A stretch of DNA of 64,000 nt from Atlanticothrix silvestris CENA357 (GCF_016056295.1 NZ_JAECZB010000001.1:179421-243420), one strand, 5' to 3'. Positions 45,372 through 54,923 are shown, counted from the first letter of the stretch. The notes: generated by a model not told the origin, from the letters alone. Made by a program: numbers and translations.

Positions 45372-46631
45372 TTAAAGTACATCTTGTAAGACTCTACGGG
45401 TATTTTGCCAAGCCCAAACACCCACAACTACCACCACAACACTCATCCCCACCAATACAGTTCGCAAGCCTAAAGCATCAGTTAATGGCCCTGTAATCGC
45501 TAAGGGTGCTGATAGGGCAATATTAACAGCATGATTTTGAAAGCCGAATACTTTACCGTGCATATTAGGCGGTGTTTGCTGTTGAATTAAGGTTTGCATA
45601 GGTACGCCAATTAAGGAAGCTCCTAAACCCAAAAAAGCACAAAGTCCTAAGGCTATTAACAGGTTGTGGGTAAAAGTGAATAATCCTAAAACCAGTGCCA
45701 TCATTAAAAATCCTAGTAGGGGTAAAGGTTTGTGATGAAATTTTTCACCCCAGTGCCCTAAAATAGCTGCACCCAATACCATACCTACCCCAGCCGCTGC
45801 CAAGAAAAAGCCAAATTGTTTTTCTTTTAAGCCAAACTCTTCTGCTAATCTAATCGTTAGTACTGTTAATGCTGCAAATACGCAATACAGAGTTGTTAGT
45901 TGCAACATGGCGTTTAATACTAAACGATTTTTCCGCAGATAGCGCAAACCCTGTTTAAAGTCTGTCCAAGGATGGATTACCGCCTGATTATCGCTAACGG
46001 ATTTGTTTTCTCGAAAATTAATCGGTTGCATAATCCCAGCGGATAAAAGATATAACACCCCGACTACAAGCTCTTGACCATAGTTCGGCCCTAACCAATT
46101 TTTAGCTGCACTTAATATTGGCTCACCGATCGCAAAGCCGATAATTAAGGCTCCCATCATAGTGCTGCTAAAAAGGGCATTAGCTGCTAATAAATTCTCT
46201 TTTCGTACCAAAAGTGGGATGGCGGCTTGTTCCGCTGGCGCAAAAAATTGCGTCAAGGAGGAGATGATAAAAACAAATATCAGCAGAACTACGAACTCTT
46301 TGGGAAAAAGAGGAATCCCTAATATCATTAATCCCCGCACTACATCAGAGCCGACCATAATGAGTTTTTTCGGGAAGCGGTCAACAAAAACACCACCAAT
46401 AGAACCAAATAAGATCGCTGGTATTGTAAACGCCACCATTAAAGTTGAGTACATGGAGTTTTCCGTCCCAGGAGGGTGCGGATAATTTTCCAGCAAAGCA
46501 ACCATTAAAACGAAAAAGATTTTATCTCCTAACTGGGACACTAATTGTCCAATCCACAGGAGCATAAAAGAACGATTTTTGAGGACGGTGCCAAACCCAT
46601 TATTAACAGCAGCCGGTTCAGTTGGAAACAT
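45372..46631 (-). CDS. MFS transporter
   Basis: 419 residues, twelve spans by reading. Starts with NRSFMLLWIGQLVSQLGDKI, characteristic of the MFS_3/enterobactin-exporter-like and macrolide exporter group, and has the GGVFVDRFPKKLIMVGSD cytoplasmic loop between spans 2 and 3. A long central loop joins the two halves. It probably exports a small hydrophobic compound; none is indicated by neighbours. Lies upstream of ilvB on the same strand but with its own 133-bp leader between them. Confidence 0.87.
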   Translation of the reverse strand: MFPTEPAAVNNGFGTVLKNRSFMLLWIGQLVSQLGDKIFFVLMVALLENYPHPPGTENSMYSTLMVAFTIPAILFGSIGGVFVDRFPKKLIMVGSDVVRGLMILGIPLFPKEFVVLLIFVFIISSLTQFFAPAEQAAIPLLVRKENLLAANALFSSTMMGALIIGFAIGEPILSAAKNWLGPNYGQELVVGVLYLLSAGIMQPINFRENKSVSDNQAVIHPWTDFKQGLRYLRKNRLVLNAMLQLTTLYCVFAALTVLTIRLAEEFGLKEKQFGFFLAAAGVGMVLGAAILGHWGEKFHHKPLPLLGFLMMALVLGLFTFTHNLLIALGLCAFLGLGASLIGVPMQTLIQQQTPPNMHGKVFGFQNHAVNIALSAPLAITGPLTDALGLRTVLVGMSVVVVVVGVWAWQNTRRVLQDVL

Positions 46632-46798
46632 TTAGGTACTTAGGAATTAGTGACTAAGGTAGATGGGGAACTAAAGTCAAGCGGTAGGTGGGAAAGTATA
46701 GCAGTGGAAAAATTTCACCCTATCACTTGATCGCCTGAACACTCCACCGTAAAATCCCTTTTATTTCTCACTCCTGTTGGCTCATTCTGTTTTCCGGA

Positions 46799-47398
46799 CT
46801 ATTTTTCTTCATAGTGTTTTATCAGTAAATGTAAAAATTCGGCTGCACTCAGGCGAACTTGTATGGGAGGAATATTAACAGATGAATCTATGCACCAGCC
46901 TGTGACTGTTTGTGGCGATCGCCACAAAGATAAATGGTCTACTGGTGGTTGTGCGTAAAAATTATTTTGCCCACTACCCAGCAGTGCAGAACTCCAGTGT
47001 GTGAAATAATCATGACTCAAGCGATGAATCGGAAAATTACCCCATAGTGGTACTCCCCATCCATCTATAGCAATAAATGCTTTGACATGACCGCCTAAAA
47101 GTTGCCACTTCCAAGCCGCAGCGATCGCTCCAACCACACCAGCACTAAAGCTAATGAATATAATTGGCGATTCTAGCTTATCCCCTAAGCGATCGCGCAA
47201 AAACTGCAAAATGTGCAGTGATGATAAAGCCAACAAACCTTGTCCTGGAAGAACCACTATATTTACTTGATTCTCACAGATTGAGTCATCAGCATCTGAA
47301 TCTAACCATCCTGATATAAAGCTTTGGGTTAGTTCTGCATCATGGATTCCAGGACAAATGATTATGCTTGTTTGTGATTTCGTATTTAAAGATTTCAC
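46799..47398 (-). CDS. Alpha/beta hydrolase-like hypothetical protein
   Basis: 199 residues. The start is IIICPGIHDAEL, followed by VVLPGQGLLALS and a nucleophile elbow FISFSAG (Ser85), a later acidic stretch and DHLSLWRSP with a candidate His. It resembles small cyanobacterial hydrolase-like proteins without a named function. It is about 80 residues shorter than a full alpha/beta hydrolase. Divergent from the ferrochelatase-like gene. Confidence 0.65.
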   Translation of the reverse strand: MKSLNTKSQTSIIICPGIHDAELTQSFISGWLDSDADDSICENQVNIVVLPGQGLLALSSLHILQFLRDRLGDKLESPIIFISFSAGVVGAIAAAWKWQLLGGHVKAFIAIDGWGVPLWGNFPIHRLSHDYFTHWSSALLGSGQNNFYAQPPVDHLSLWRSPQTVTGWCIDSSVNIPPIQVRLSAAEFLHLLIKHYEEK

Positions 47399-47745
47399 AA
47401 TTCTACAATTAATTTATTGGCATTCAATTTTACTAAGTTTATAAGTGTTTTTTGGTAGATATAGTGCAGAAAAAATTAGCTCATGGATTCAAACTTGCCA
47501 CTTAATTATATAAAAATTTCATTTTTGTTTAAATCAGTTAATAGATACAGGATATGAAAAATTTTATTTTCCAATACTCAGTATGTAGTAATAACCCCAC
47601 GTATGTCTTTCGAGATATTGTTATCATTCTTATAGTCATCCTATCCCCCCGGATAGGATAGCAGTTCACGAGTCAGAGCAAAAATAATGCTATGTTCTAG
47701 CTAAATATGCTCTCCACTCTGGTTATATTGAGTGAGGAATTAATT
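47399..47745. other. Divergent spacer with a perfect hairpin
   Basis: 347 bp upstream of the ferrochelatase-like gene, AT-rich apart from CCTATCC-CCCC-GGATAGG at 47640-47657. No coding frame on either strand is convincing. Confidence 0.55.
47640..47657 (+). promoter_or_regulatory. CCTATCC hairpin in the leader of the ferrochelatase-like gene
   Basis: A perfect seven-base stem with a C4 loop, about 88 bases before the start codon. It could be a 5'-UTR structure or a regulator site. It lacks a T-tract, so it is not an ordinary terminator. Confidence 0.45.
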
Positions 47746-48864
47746 GTGGTTGCCACGCCGGAAAAACTGCACGCCACCCACGAGCATCTATCAAATCAGG
47801 ATCGAGTAGCCGTATTACTCATGGGCTACGGCGAAGTCGAAAGCTACGAAGATTTCGCTAATTATAATGAACAGGCTTTAAATCTACTAACAGCAAAATT
47901 TGCACCAGTACCAACTTGGGTTTATCCTCCCTTAGCCAAACTACTGGCATTATTTGATCGCCATGAGTGGGGACATACACACCATGATTTTATTTCCCCA
48001 CATAATGCTATTTTTGAACAGCAACGCGCTGGTATCGAAAAGCAATTACAAGCCAAGTGGGGTGATAGCGTCCAAGTTTTCAAAGCCTTTAACTTCTGCG
48101 CTCCTTTTTTACCAAATCAAGTTCTGGCAGAAATTCAAAGCCTTGGCTTCGATAAACTTCTAATTTACCCACTATTGGTTGTTGATTCTATTTTCACCAG
48201 TGGAATTGCGATCGAGCAAGTGAACAATGCTTTAGCCGATATGGCTGATGGTGAACAGCATTGGGTGAAAGCACTACGTTACATCCCTTCGTTTTTCAAC
48301 GAACCAGCCTATATAGACTTGATGGCTCATTTGGTTGAGGAGAAAATTAACGCTGACTTAGCAACAGCTTATCTACCTTCTCAAATCGGTATTGTATTAA
48401 TGAACCACGGTTGTCCTCACAAAGCCAAAGGTTTCACCTCTGGGATTACCGAAAGTCAAGCACTGTACGATTTGGTTCGTGACAAATTGATTAACCGCTA
48501 TCCTTTAATTTCTGTGGGTTGGCTAAATCATGATACACCTTTAATTGAATGGACGCTGCCAAATGCAGAGCAAGCAGCTAATAACCTCATTCAATTGGGG
48601 GCAAAAGTAATAATCTTTATGCCAATTGGCTTTGCTACAGAAAATCACGAAACTTTACTGGATGTCCACCATATCATCCATGCTTTAGAGAAAAAGCATT
48701 CTGGTGTAGACTACGTGCAGATGGCGTGTGTCAACGACCACCCAGAGTTTTTGGCAATGGCCGCTGAGTGGGCGAATGCTCATATTGCTGAGTTGAAGAA
48801 CGAGCAAGCTGCAACGGTTAACCCGCAGTTAGCAGCCACTCATCATCATCACCATCATCACTAA
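47746..48864 (+). CDS. Ferrochelatase-family protein with a histidine tail
   Basis: 372 residues from the GTG at 47746, preceded by TGAGGAA at a proper distance; ATG at 47707 would add 13 residues without a site. The body shares the chelatase fold: VAVLLMGYGEVESYEDFANY, the acidic IYPLLVVDSIFTSG strand, LMNHGCPHKAKGFTSGI and FMPIGFATENHETLLDV, the last resembling the HemH Glu-rich C-terminal motif. It lacks the exact HemH N-terminus (LLLNLGGP) and so is probably a divergent paralogue rather than the housekeeping enzyme. It ends in seven consecutive His. Possible role: insertion or handling of Fe, Co or Ni. Confidence 0.8.
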   Translation: MVATPEKLHATHEHLSNQDRVAVLLMGYGEVESYEDFANYNEQALNLLTAKFAPVPTWVYPPLAKLLALFDRHEWGHTHHDFISPHNAIFEQQRAGIEKQLQAKWGDSVQVFKAFNFCAPFLPNQVLAEIQSLGFDKLLIYPLLVVDSIFTSGIAIEQVNNALADMADGEQHWVKALRYIPSFFNEPAYIDLMAHLVEEKINADLATAYLPSQIGIVLMNHGCPHKAKGFTSGITESQALYDLVRDKLINRYPLISVGWLNHDTPLIEWTLPNAEQAANNLIQLGAKVIIFMPIGFATENHETLLDVHHIIHALEKKHSGVDYVQMACVNDHPEFLAMAAEWANAHIAELKNEQAATVNPQLAATHHHHHHH

Positions 48865-48884
48865 AAAATATTGACGCTACGCTG

Positions 48885-49072
48885 GTCAGTTGTCAGTTGT
48901 GAGCTATTACGGTCTTCTCTCGAACGCAGTGGCTTCCCAGCGAGTAACTAATCCTCGCGTAGCGTATCCGCAGGATTCACCCTTAAGGGTCAGTTGCTTT
49001 TGATCTGATTTAATACATCAACGCCACTTAATGCCAGTTGCTAACTGACAACTGACCACTGACAACTGACAA
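48885..49072. repeat. Heptamer arrays and inverted repeats after the ferrochelatase-like gene
   Basis: TCAGTTGTCAGTTGTGAGC at the start faces CAACTGACCACTGACAACTG at the end. Between them GCGTAGCGTATCCGCAGGAT and CACCCTTAAGGGT belong to other Nostoc repeat types. It sits between convergent genes. Confidence 0.65.
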
Positions 49073-49076
49073 AACT

Positions 49077-49622
49077 TTAAGCAACACCTCGTAGCTTACG
49101 AGTGTTATCAACTAAACTTTGAGCAAACTGATCAAATCGTTGGGAAAGTTTTTCATCCAGCAGTTTGCCTTCAGGATTAAAAGCACCCCAAGCCTGCCCA
49201 ATTGCAATTTGCTCTGGAATTACCCATCCGTGTACCCATCTCATAATTAGCCTAAGGTCATTTAGGGCGTTGCTATTAGATTGACCACCCAATACACTAA
49301 TTAATCCTGTGACTTTCGCAGACAGCTCATCAAAGCTCATCAAGTCAAGAGCGTTTTTGAGAACACCACTAACGCCACCGTGATATTCAGGTGTTGCCAA
49401 AATTAATCCATCGGCGTTACGAACAGCATCACGTAACCGCTGAACGTCTGGGTATTGTGGATACTCTTTTCCACCATCACAAAATGGTAAATTTAGCTGC
49501 CGTAGATCTAATATTTCTACCTCTGCACCTAAAGCTTCTACCCGTTGCGCTGCGACTTGCAAAGCTAACTGGGTATAAGATTCGGGTCTTAAGCTACCAC
49601 CAAGTCCAGTAATTTTAACCAT
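49077..49622 (-). CDS. NADPH-dependent FMN reductase
   Basis: 181 residues, flavodoxin-like fold. FMN phosphate loop GLGGSLRPESYTQ at the N-terminus and the second flavin loop PEYHGGVSGVLKNALD; the rest is normal for the family. Such enzymes supply reduced FMN or reduce quinones and azo or nitro compounds. Upstream, in the gap to ftsH, are TAGTCAT palindromes that may control it. Confidence 0.9.
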   Translation of the reverse strand: MVKITGLGGSLRPESYTQLALQVAAQRVEALGAEVEILDLRQLNLPFCDGGKEYPQYPDVQRLRDAVRNADGLILATPEYHGGVSGVLKNALDLMSFDELSAKVTGLISVLGGQSNSNALNDLRLIMRWVHGWVIPEQIAIGQAWGAFNPEGKLLDEKLSQRFDQFAQSLVDNTRKLRGVA

Positions 49623-49686
49623 AATTCACAATTCACCCAGCAATATTAACTAAATTGGCTACCATAACCAGAATTTTTAAAATGCG

Positions 49687-49701
49687 TAGTCATTATGACT
49701 A
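49687..49701. promoter_or_regulatory. Palindrome TAGTCATtATGACTA
   Basis: A perfect palindrome with seven-base half-sites, 65 bp upstream of the FMN reductase start. A half-site ATAGTCA lies at about 49729, and a longer palindrome with the same core at 49772. The set looks like binding sites for one dimeric regulator. Confidence 0.55.
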
Positions 49702-49771
49702 TGTTTATAGTAGCGATTTATCTTTTCATAGTCAAATTACAATTCCATTGAGCTTGTTCCCCAATTCTGAT

Positions 49772-49791
49772 TTATGACTTCCCAGTCATAA
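49772..49791. promoter_or_regulatory. Palindrome TTATGACT-TCCC-AGTCATAA
   Basis: Eight-base perfect half-sites with a four-base centre, sharing ATGACT/AGTCAT with the palindrome at 49687. Located in the divergent FMN reductase-ftsH region. Confidence 0.55.
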
Positions 49792-50015
49792 ACGTTATAA
49801 TTTCTAACCTAACAAGTTTTAATTTGTAATCATCTAACCAAAGATGAAAATTAGCCTCAATGAAAGTATGCATTCCTTGAGTAGCATGAAGAATGTTTTT
49901 GCGTAGAAGTTAGACTAGATTAGACAATAGTGATTTCCAGTTATTGCGATTTTTGCTAGAAGAATAGGCATAAAACCAGCGCTTGGCTGATGCCACCAGA
50001 CAAAGGGTAATTATT

Positions 50016-51920
50016 ATGAAAAATTTCGGGAAAAAGGCATTGATAAAACAGCACTCACCAAAGCGTGTTGCTTGGGCTGGAGCATTAGCAGCAAGTTTGA
50101 TCATGTTGCCGGGTATTTTTGGTGGTACTCCCGCCTTGGCGCAGCAAAAAGCAGAGCGCGATTCTTTAACTTATGGTGAACTGATCCAAAAAACTGATAA
50201 AGGAGAAGTTAAAAGAGTAGAGTTAGACGAAACCGAACAAATAGCAAAAGTATATCTCAAGGGACAAAAGCCAGATACTCCACCGATACAGGTGAGGCTT
50301 TTGAATCAAAATACAGAATTAATTAATAAATTAAAAGCAAAAAACGTTGATTTTGGTGAAATTTCGTCTGCCAACAGTAGAGCTGCTGTTGGGCTTTTGA
50401 TTAACCTGATGTGGATTCTGCCCTTGGTGGCTTTAATGCTTTTGTTCCTTCGTCGTTCTACTAATGCTTCTAGCCAAGCAATGAACTTCGGCAAATCTAA
50501 AGCCCGCTTCCAAATGGAGGCCAAAACCGGAGTAAAGTTTGATGATGTAGCAGGTATCGAAGAAGCAAAAGAAGAACTACAAGAAGTTGTTACCTTCTTG
50601 AAGCAGCCAGAAAGATTTACTGCTATAGGTGCGCGTATTCCTAAAGGAGTGTTGTTAGTTGGGCCTCCCGGAACTGGTAAAACTTTATTAGCAAAAGCGA
50701 TCGCAGGGGAAGCAAGCGTACCATTCTTTAGCATTTCCGGTTCGGAATTTGTGGAAATGTTTGTTGGTGTGGGTGCATCCCGCGTCCGCGATTTATTTAA
50801 GAAAGCCAAAGAAAATGCTCCTTGCTTGATATTTATTGATGAAATCGATGCTGTCGGACGGCAACGAGGTGCTGGTATTGGTGGTGGTAACGATGAAAGA
50901 GAGCAAACCCTCAACCAATTACTCACCGAAATGGACGGCTTTGAAGGTAACAGCGGCATAATTATTATTGCTGCAACCAACCGTCCAGATGTGCTGGATA
51001 CAGCCTTGTTGCGCCCTGGACGCTTTGATCGACAAGTGATTGTCGATGCACCAGATCTCAAAGGGCGACAAGAAATTTTAAAAGTGCATTCTCGCAATAA
51101 GAAAATTGATGCTAGCGTGTCTTTAGATGCGATCGCTCGCCGGACTCCTGGTTTTACTGGTGCAGATTTAGCTAACTTACTCAACGAGGCAGCAATTCTT
51201 ACCGCTAGAAGACGCAAAGAAGCAATCACCATCCTCGAAATTGATGATGCCGTAGATCGGGTAGTAGCCGGCATGGAAGGTACAGCCTTAGTAGATAGTA
51301 AAAGCAAGCGATTGATTGGCTACCATGAAGTCGGACACGCTTTAATAGGTACATTGCTTAAAGACCATGACCCTGTGCAAAAAGTTACACTTATCCCACG
51401 GGGACAAGCGCTAGGATTAACTTGGTTTACCCCGAATGAAGAACAAGGCTTAGTTTCTCGTTCTCAACTCAAAGCCAGAATTACTGCTACTTTGGGTGGT
51501 CGCGCCGCTGAAGAAATTGTTTTTGGCAAGCCTGAAGTAACTACAGGTGCAGGCAATGACTTGCAACAAGTAACAGGGATGGCACGACAAATGGTGACAA
51601 AATTCGGTATGTCAGAATTAGGCCCATTGTCTCTAGAAAGTCAGAGTACAGAGGTCTTTTTGGGACGCGATTGGATGAATAAATCAGAATATTCTGAGGA
51701 AATTGCTGCCAAGATTGATTCCCAAGTGCGTGAAATCGTTAACAATTGCTACATCAAGGCAAAAGAATTGTTACAAGAACATCGCATAGCATTGGAGCAT
51801 CTAGTCGATTTATTAATAGATCAAGAAACAATAGACGGCGAATTATTCCGCCAAATAGTCACCGAACATCTTCAGTTAGATGCTCAGATGACTGATGAAA
51901 AATTACCTGTATCTCATTAG
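50016..51920 (+). CDS. ftsH: ATP-dependent zinc metalloprotease FtsH
   Basis: 634 residues from the ATG at 50016 (AGGG eight bases upstream; a TTG at 49983 is rejected). FtsH is a hexameric membrane protease; cyanobacterial forms remove damaged D1 in photosystem II repair or regulate iron and division. Two spans (about 20-40, ending in the cleavage-like ALAQ, and 126-146) enclose a lumenal domain. AAA+: Walker A GPPGTGKT (216-223), Walker B FIDEID (273-278), arginine finger RPGRFDRQ, and zinc site HEVGH (437-441). All residues are present. Which of the four cyanobacterial isoforms this is cannot be read. Confidence 0.96.
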   Translation: MKNFGKKALIKQHSPKRVAWAGALAASLIMLPGIFGGTPALAQQKAERDSLTYGELIQKTDKGEVKRVELDETEQIAKVYLKGQKPDTPPIQVRLLNQNTELINKLKAKNVDFGEISSANSRAAVGLLINLMWILPLVALMLLFLRRSTNASSQAMNFGKSKARFQMEAKTGVKFDDVAGIEEAKEELQEVVTFLKQPERFTAIGARIPKGVLLVGPPGTGKTLLAKAIAGEASVPFFSISGSEFVEMFVGVGASRVRDLFKKAKENAPCLIFIDEIDAVGRQRGAGIGGGNDEREQTLNQLLTEMDGFEGNSGIIIIAATNRPDVLDTALLRPGRFDRQVIVDAPDLKGRQEILKVHSRNKKIDASVSLDAIARRTPGFTGADLANLLNEAAILTARRRKEAITILEIDDAVDRVVAGMEGTALVDSKSKRLIGYHEVGHALIGTLLKDHDPVQKVTLIPRGQALGLTWFTPNEEQGLVSRSQLKARITATLGGRAAEEIVFGKPEVTTGAGNDLQQVTGMARQMVTKFGMSELGPLSLESQSTEVFLGRDWMNKSEYSEEIAAKIDSQVREIVNNCYIKAKELLQEHRIALEHLVDLLIDQETIDGELFRQIVTEHLQLDAQMTDEKLPVSH

Positions 51921-51950
51921 AAGTTAGCCAATAGTAAATAGTGATACTTA

Positions 51951-52113
51951 TAGGGTGGGCATGTAATGGCCACCCCAATACTTCTCGGTTAAAGGGAAAA
52001 GGGGAAGGGGGAAAGGGAAAGAAAAAACCTTTAACCCTTCCCCTTTAACCTTTTCCCAAAACCCGATTCCGAATTAAAAATGCACAAAGTGAGAAGTATT
52101 GATGGCCACCCTA
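51951..52113. repeat. 163-bp imperfect inverted repeat after ftsH
   Basis: Ends TAGGGTGG and CCACCCTA; inside, GGCCACCCCAATACTTCT and AGAAGTATTGATGGCCACC are inverted, and the middle pairs GGTTAAAGGGAAAAGGGGAA with TTCCCCTTTAACCTTTTCC. This is a hairpin able to fold over its whole length, MITE-like, with no coding frame. Confidence 0.75.
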
Positions 52114-52284
52114 CTGTTTTGCTGTATTGCGAGCGCCCATAATTAGCTGTTGATTCTCCGAAAAAAATCGGGAGATTGGCACAGCAGTAGAAATCCTGTT
52201 AGTCTTTATGCTTAAAATTGCTTAAAGGGTCAATTGATCATCGCTGAGAAATCAAGTTGACCATTTGCAGGACTCATCCAAGCC

Positions 52285-52671
52285 ATGCTGACTGAAATTT
52301 TTCCTTTCCGTTTTGAATTGGACACGATCGCGATCGCTGGAGCGAGTTTGTGGTCATTGGCGCTGTATCTCGCCTTTTCGGGACTTAGTGAATGGGTAAT
52401 CGAGCAGCTAAACCGCTGGTTTAACTTTGCCGAGCGATCGCTTTACACCAGTCAGTCAGAATTTGAAAAGACTCGTAAAGCCAGAGAATCCCAAAACGCC
52501 TTTTACGCCTCACTGTTTAGCATCATTCCGTTTCTAGTTATTGGCGCTTTATGTAACTGGGGGTTGGAAATCAGTTTAGGTCAAAGTTGGGCAATTAGTA
52601 CAGGTATACTTGCCTGTATTGGTTCCGGTATTTATGAACTCGGTCGCCGGGATGGACAATCTTCAGATTAA
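52285..52671 (+). CDS. Conserved cyanobacterial membrane protein
   Basis: 128 residues, ATG start. Two to three spans: IAIAGASLWSLALYLAF, then a helix with SEWVIEQLNRWFNFAERS, FYASLFSIIPFLVIGALC and WAISTGILACIGSGIYELG. Conserved hypothetical in cyanobacteria; no function known. Stands alone with a possible leader of 120 bp behind the ftsH repeat. Confidence 0.72.
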   Translation: MLTEIFPFRFELDTIAIAGASLWSLALYLAFSGLSEWVIEQLNRWFNFAERSLYTSQSEFEKTRKARESQNAFYASLFSIIPFLVIGALCNWGLEISLGQSWAISTGILACIGSGIYELGRRDGQSSD

Positions 52672-52814
52672 GACAGATGAAGGGGACGAGGGAAAAACTC
52701 CTTACCTCCTCATTTCTCCCGTGACTGAGTAAAACGCCCATAAAGCTGGAAAATACATTTATATAAGTTATTTTATTAAAATATGGAGCAATACAAGTTA
52801 TTAAAAATACAATT

Positions 52815-53402
52815 ATGAAAAAAGCTTTAGTCAGCTTGGGATTAGTTTCAACTGGTATTTGGGCGATATCATCTGTAGCTGCTTTATCAGATCGTTGTTT
52901 AATTCAGAATCACTCTAGCAATATTCCCCCTGAAATACTCAAAAAAATATTTCCTGAAGAAAACAATCGATTGACTATATTTCAAAAGCGTCCACTAACT
53001 TCAGCTTCGGAAAAAGAAATTAGGCAAGCTGCCGTAAACTATACCCTTGCAAAATCTTGCCAATTCAAGATTCTCAGTGGTATACCTGAAGCAATATTTG
53101 CCCGTCCAATCAAAGTTGCTGAAATTCCTGCCACTGGATTTGGTGAATTTGACTTTGGGGGTAAAGAACCGCCAATGATATTAGTAGTAGTCAAAGGAAA
53201 TTTTGACATTAGCGGTTCTGGTTCTGGGTTTCCTGGCTTTCAAACTTCCAATCCTCCTCGTTCAACAAAATACACTGCTTATATTTTTGACCTCCAGGCT
53301 GGTACCCCTATTTTTTCAGCAACCGGACTGACAGGCAAATACTTTCGTAATGCCCTTAAAGACTCAACAATACCAGATGATTTAGAATCTGTTGACCTTT
53401 AA
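52815..53402 (+). CDS. Secreted hypothetical protein
   Basis: 195 residues with a clear Sec signal peptide (MKKALVSLGLVSTGIWAISS, cleavage after VAALS is plausible). The mature part has a Cys at 28 and another near 78 that could form a disulfide, and a Gly/Ser-rich central stretch. No family recognised. Its last 21 bases overlap the end of the LpxB-like gene on the other strand. ATG with no strong ribosome-binding site. Confidence 0.65.
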   Translation: MKKALVSLGLVSTGIWAISSVAALSDRCLIQNHSSNIPPEILKKIFPEENNRLTIFQKRPLTSASEKEIRQAAVNYTLAKSCQFKILSGIPEAIFARPIKVAEIPATGFGEFDFGGKEPPMILVVVKGNFDISGSGSGFPGFQTSNPPRSTKYTAYIFDLQAGTPIFSATGLTGKYFRNALKDSTIPDDLESVDL

Positions 53403-54662
53403 TTGTTGTTCGATTTCCTCACATACAATCTGTGCAATCTTACTTGCTGCACCACTTTCACCACGGACGCTGTGTAGCTTAGCTCGCACTTCGTCCAATT
53501 TTTGTGGATGAGACAACCAGTCTAAAACTATTTCCCCAACTTCTGGCGCTTGGAGTTTACCTACAAGTTCTGGCACAATTTCTTCTTGTGCCCAAATGTT
53601 CGGCCAGGCTAATAAACCTTTGCGTTTTAATGCGATCGAGTTAATCATCTTTGCAAAGGTTGAACCCACTCCTGGTAAATTAGCTAGTAATCCTGGTAAA
53701 CCATCCCAAGAACGCATGGCATCAAGTTGTTGCATCGGTAGCAAAACAATCATAGGTATGCCTAAAGCACCTAGTTCAGCTGTGTTTGCTCCTACTGTAG
53801 TCAGACAGATACGGCATTGGGATAATAATTCATAAGCAGGGTTTTTTTGGCATAGTTCCACTTCTAAGCCCGTGGCTGTTTTGAGTACATAAGGATAATT
53901 ACTATCTTCTGGGGTAATTAAAGATGCACCAGTAGAGCCAAAAGTGTTAACTAAAGAATTTTTTTGGGGATCGGCAAAACTAGCTAAAGTTTGTAAATCC
54001 AAAGTTGGGGCGACGGGAAGCACAAACTTAGTTTGGGGTCTTTTGGCGTAGACGTATTCTGCGATCGCTAAAGTTAATGGTACACCTTGAGCTAATTTTG
54101 CTGCTTTTGAACCAGGCAGTAAACCAATCAATTCAGTTTTAAGTGATGGGGAATTTAAATCTGGTCTCTCGGCGGCTTCTAGCATCAAGTCGCCAACGAC
54201 GGTGAATTTGTGAGCATATTTTAAAGAGACACCTTTAACAACTGTTGCTTTCATCACACCAAAGCGATCAATCCAATTATGCCAACGTGCCTCCCATTCA
54301 GCGTAAACAACTGTGCGATAGCCCAATTTTTTGCCGATGACTACAGGAAAAATTTGATCGCCACCGAGAAAAACCACTACACCGCGACTTCTCCAGTCCC
54401 AATTTTCATCAGTTTTTCCCCTAAGCAAAAATTGCCAAAAATGCTCTGCTTTCTGGACTCGATCTACTTCTGGATAAGCAAGGGCGATCGCAGCTTCTTT
54501 GCCAGTAGCATTTGGACAAGGGGACAAAATTACTGAAATCCTCACTACAGAACGGTCATCTCCTAATTTTTGCCGCAGTGCTTTGACAACTGGACGCACC
54601 CAAGTCGTTACCTCACCAGGGCCATTCGAGAGAATTAAAATATCAAATTCTTGTTTAGTCAT
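53382..54662 (-). CDS. Lipid-A-disaccharide synthase-related protein
   Basis: 426 residues. A GT-B fold protein: SNGPGEVTTWVRPVVKALR near the N-terminus and the C-terminal PNIWAQEEIVPELVG match LpxB-like enzymes, and internal segments (VVFLGGDQIFPVVIGKKLGY, IGLLPGSKAAKLAQGVPL, GANTAELGALGIPMIVLLP) have the LpxB layout. Real LpxB joins two UDP-acyl-glucosamines to make the lipid A backbone. The cyanobacterial group annotated as lipid-A-disaccharide synthase-related may act on a different glycolipid; no neighbouring lpx gene supports the pathway. It overlaps the secreted protein gene by 21 bases at its end. Confidence 0.85.
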   Translation of the reverse strand: MTKQEFDILILSNGPGEVTTWVRPVVKALRQKLGDDRSVVRISVILSPCPNATGKEAAIALAYPEVDRVQKAEHFWQFLLRGKTDENWDWRSRGVVVFLGGDQIFPVVIGKKLGYRTVVYAEWEARWHNWIDRFGVMKATVVKGVSLKYAHKFTVVGDLMLEAAERPDLNSPSLKTELIGLLPGSKAAKLAQGVPLTLAIAEYVYAKRPQTKFVLPVAPTLDLQTLASFADPQKNSLVNTFGSTGASLITPEDSNYPYVLKTATGLEVELCQKNPAYELLSQCRICLTTVGANTAELGALGIPMIVLLPMQQLDAMRSWDGLPGLLANLPGVGSTFAKMINSIALKRKGLLAWPNIWAQEEIVPELVGKLQAPEVGEIVLDWLSHPQKLDEVRAKLHSVRGESGAASKIAQIVCEEIEQQLKVNRF

Positions 54663-54923
54663 TTGTCAATAGTCAACTGTCAATAGTTATATATATTAAG
54701 TTTTTGTTACAAATACTGAGTAATTACTTTTGCCATTCTCAATATTCAATAATAAATATTTCATTTTTTATATCGATTTGTGTCAGATAGACGATAAAAT
54801 TCCCACTGAGTAAGGTTTTTCTGATAAAAAACTCTTATTGCCGAAGAGAAAAAGTCATTTTTAGCGTCTAATTGCCGCTAAAAACTTTTAGTAGAGAACA
54901 CGCATCAAAGGAGCCGAGGAAGC

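Noticed and set aside
50306-51307. 333-codon minus-strand frame opposite ftsH
   Set aside because: It lies wholly inside ftsH, has no domain and a Ser/Ile-rich composition that arises from the antisense of conserved codons.
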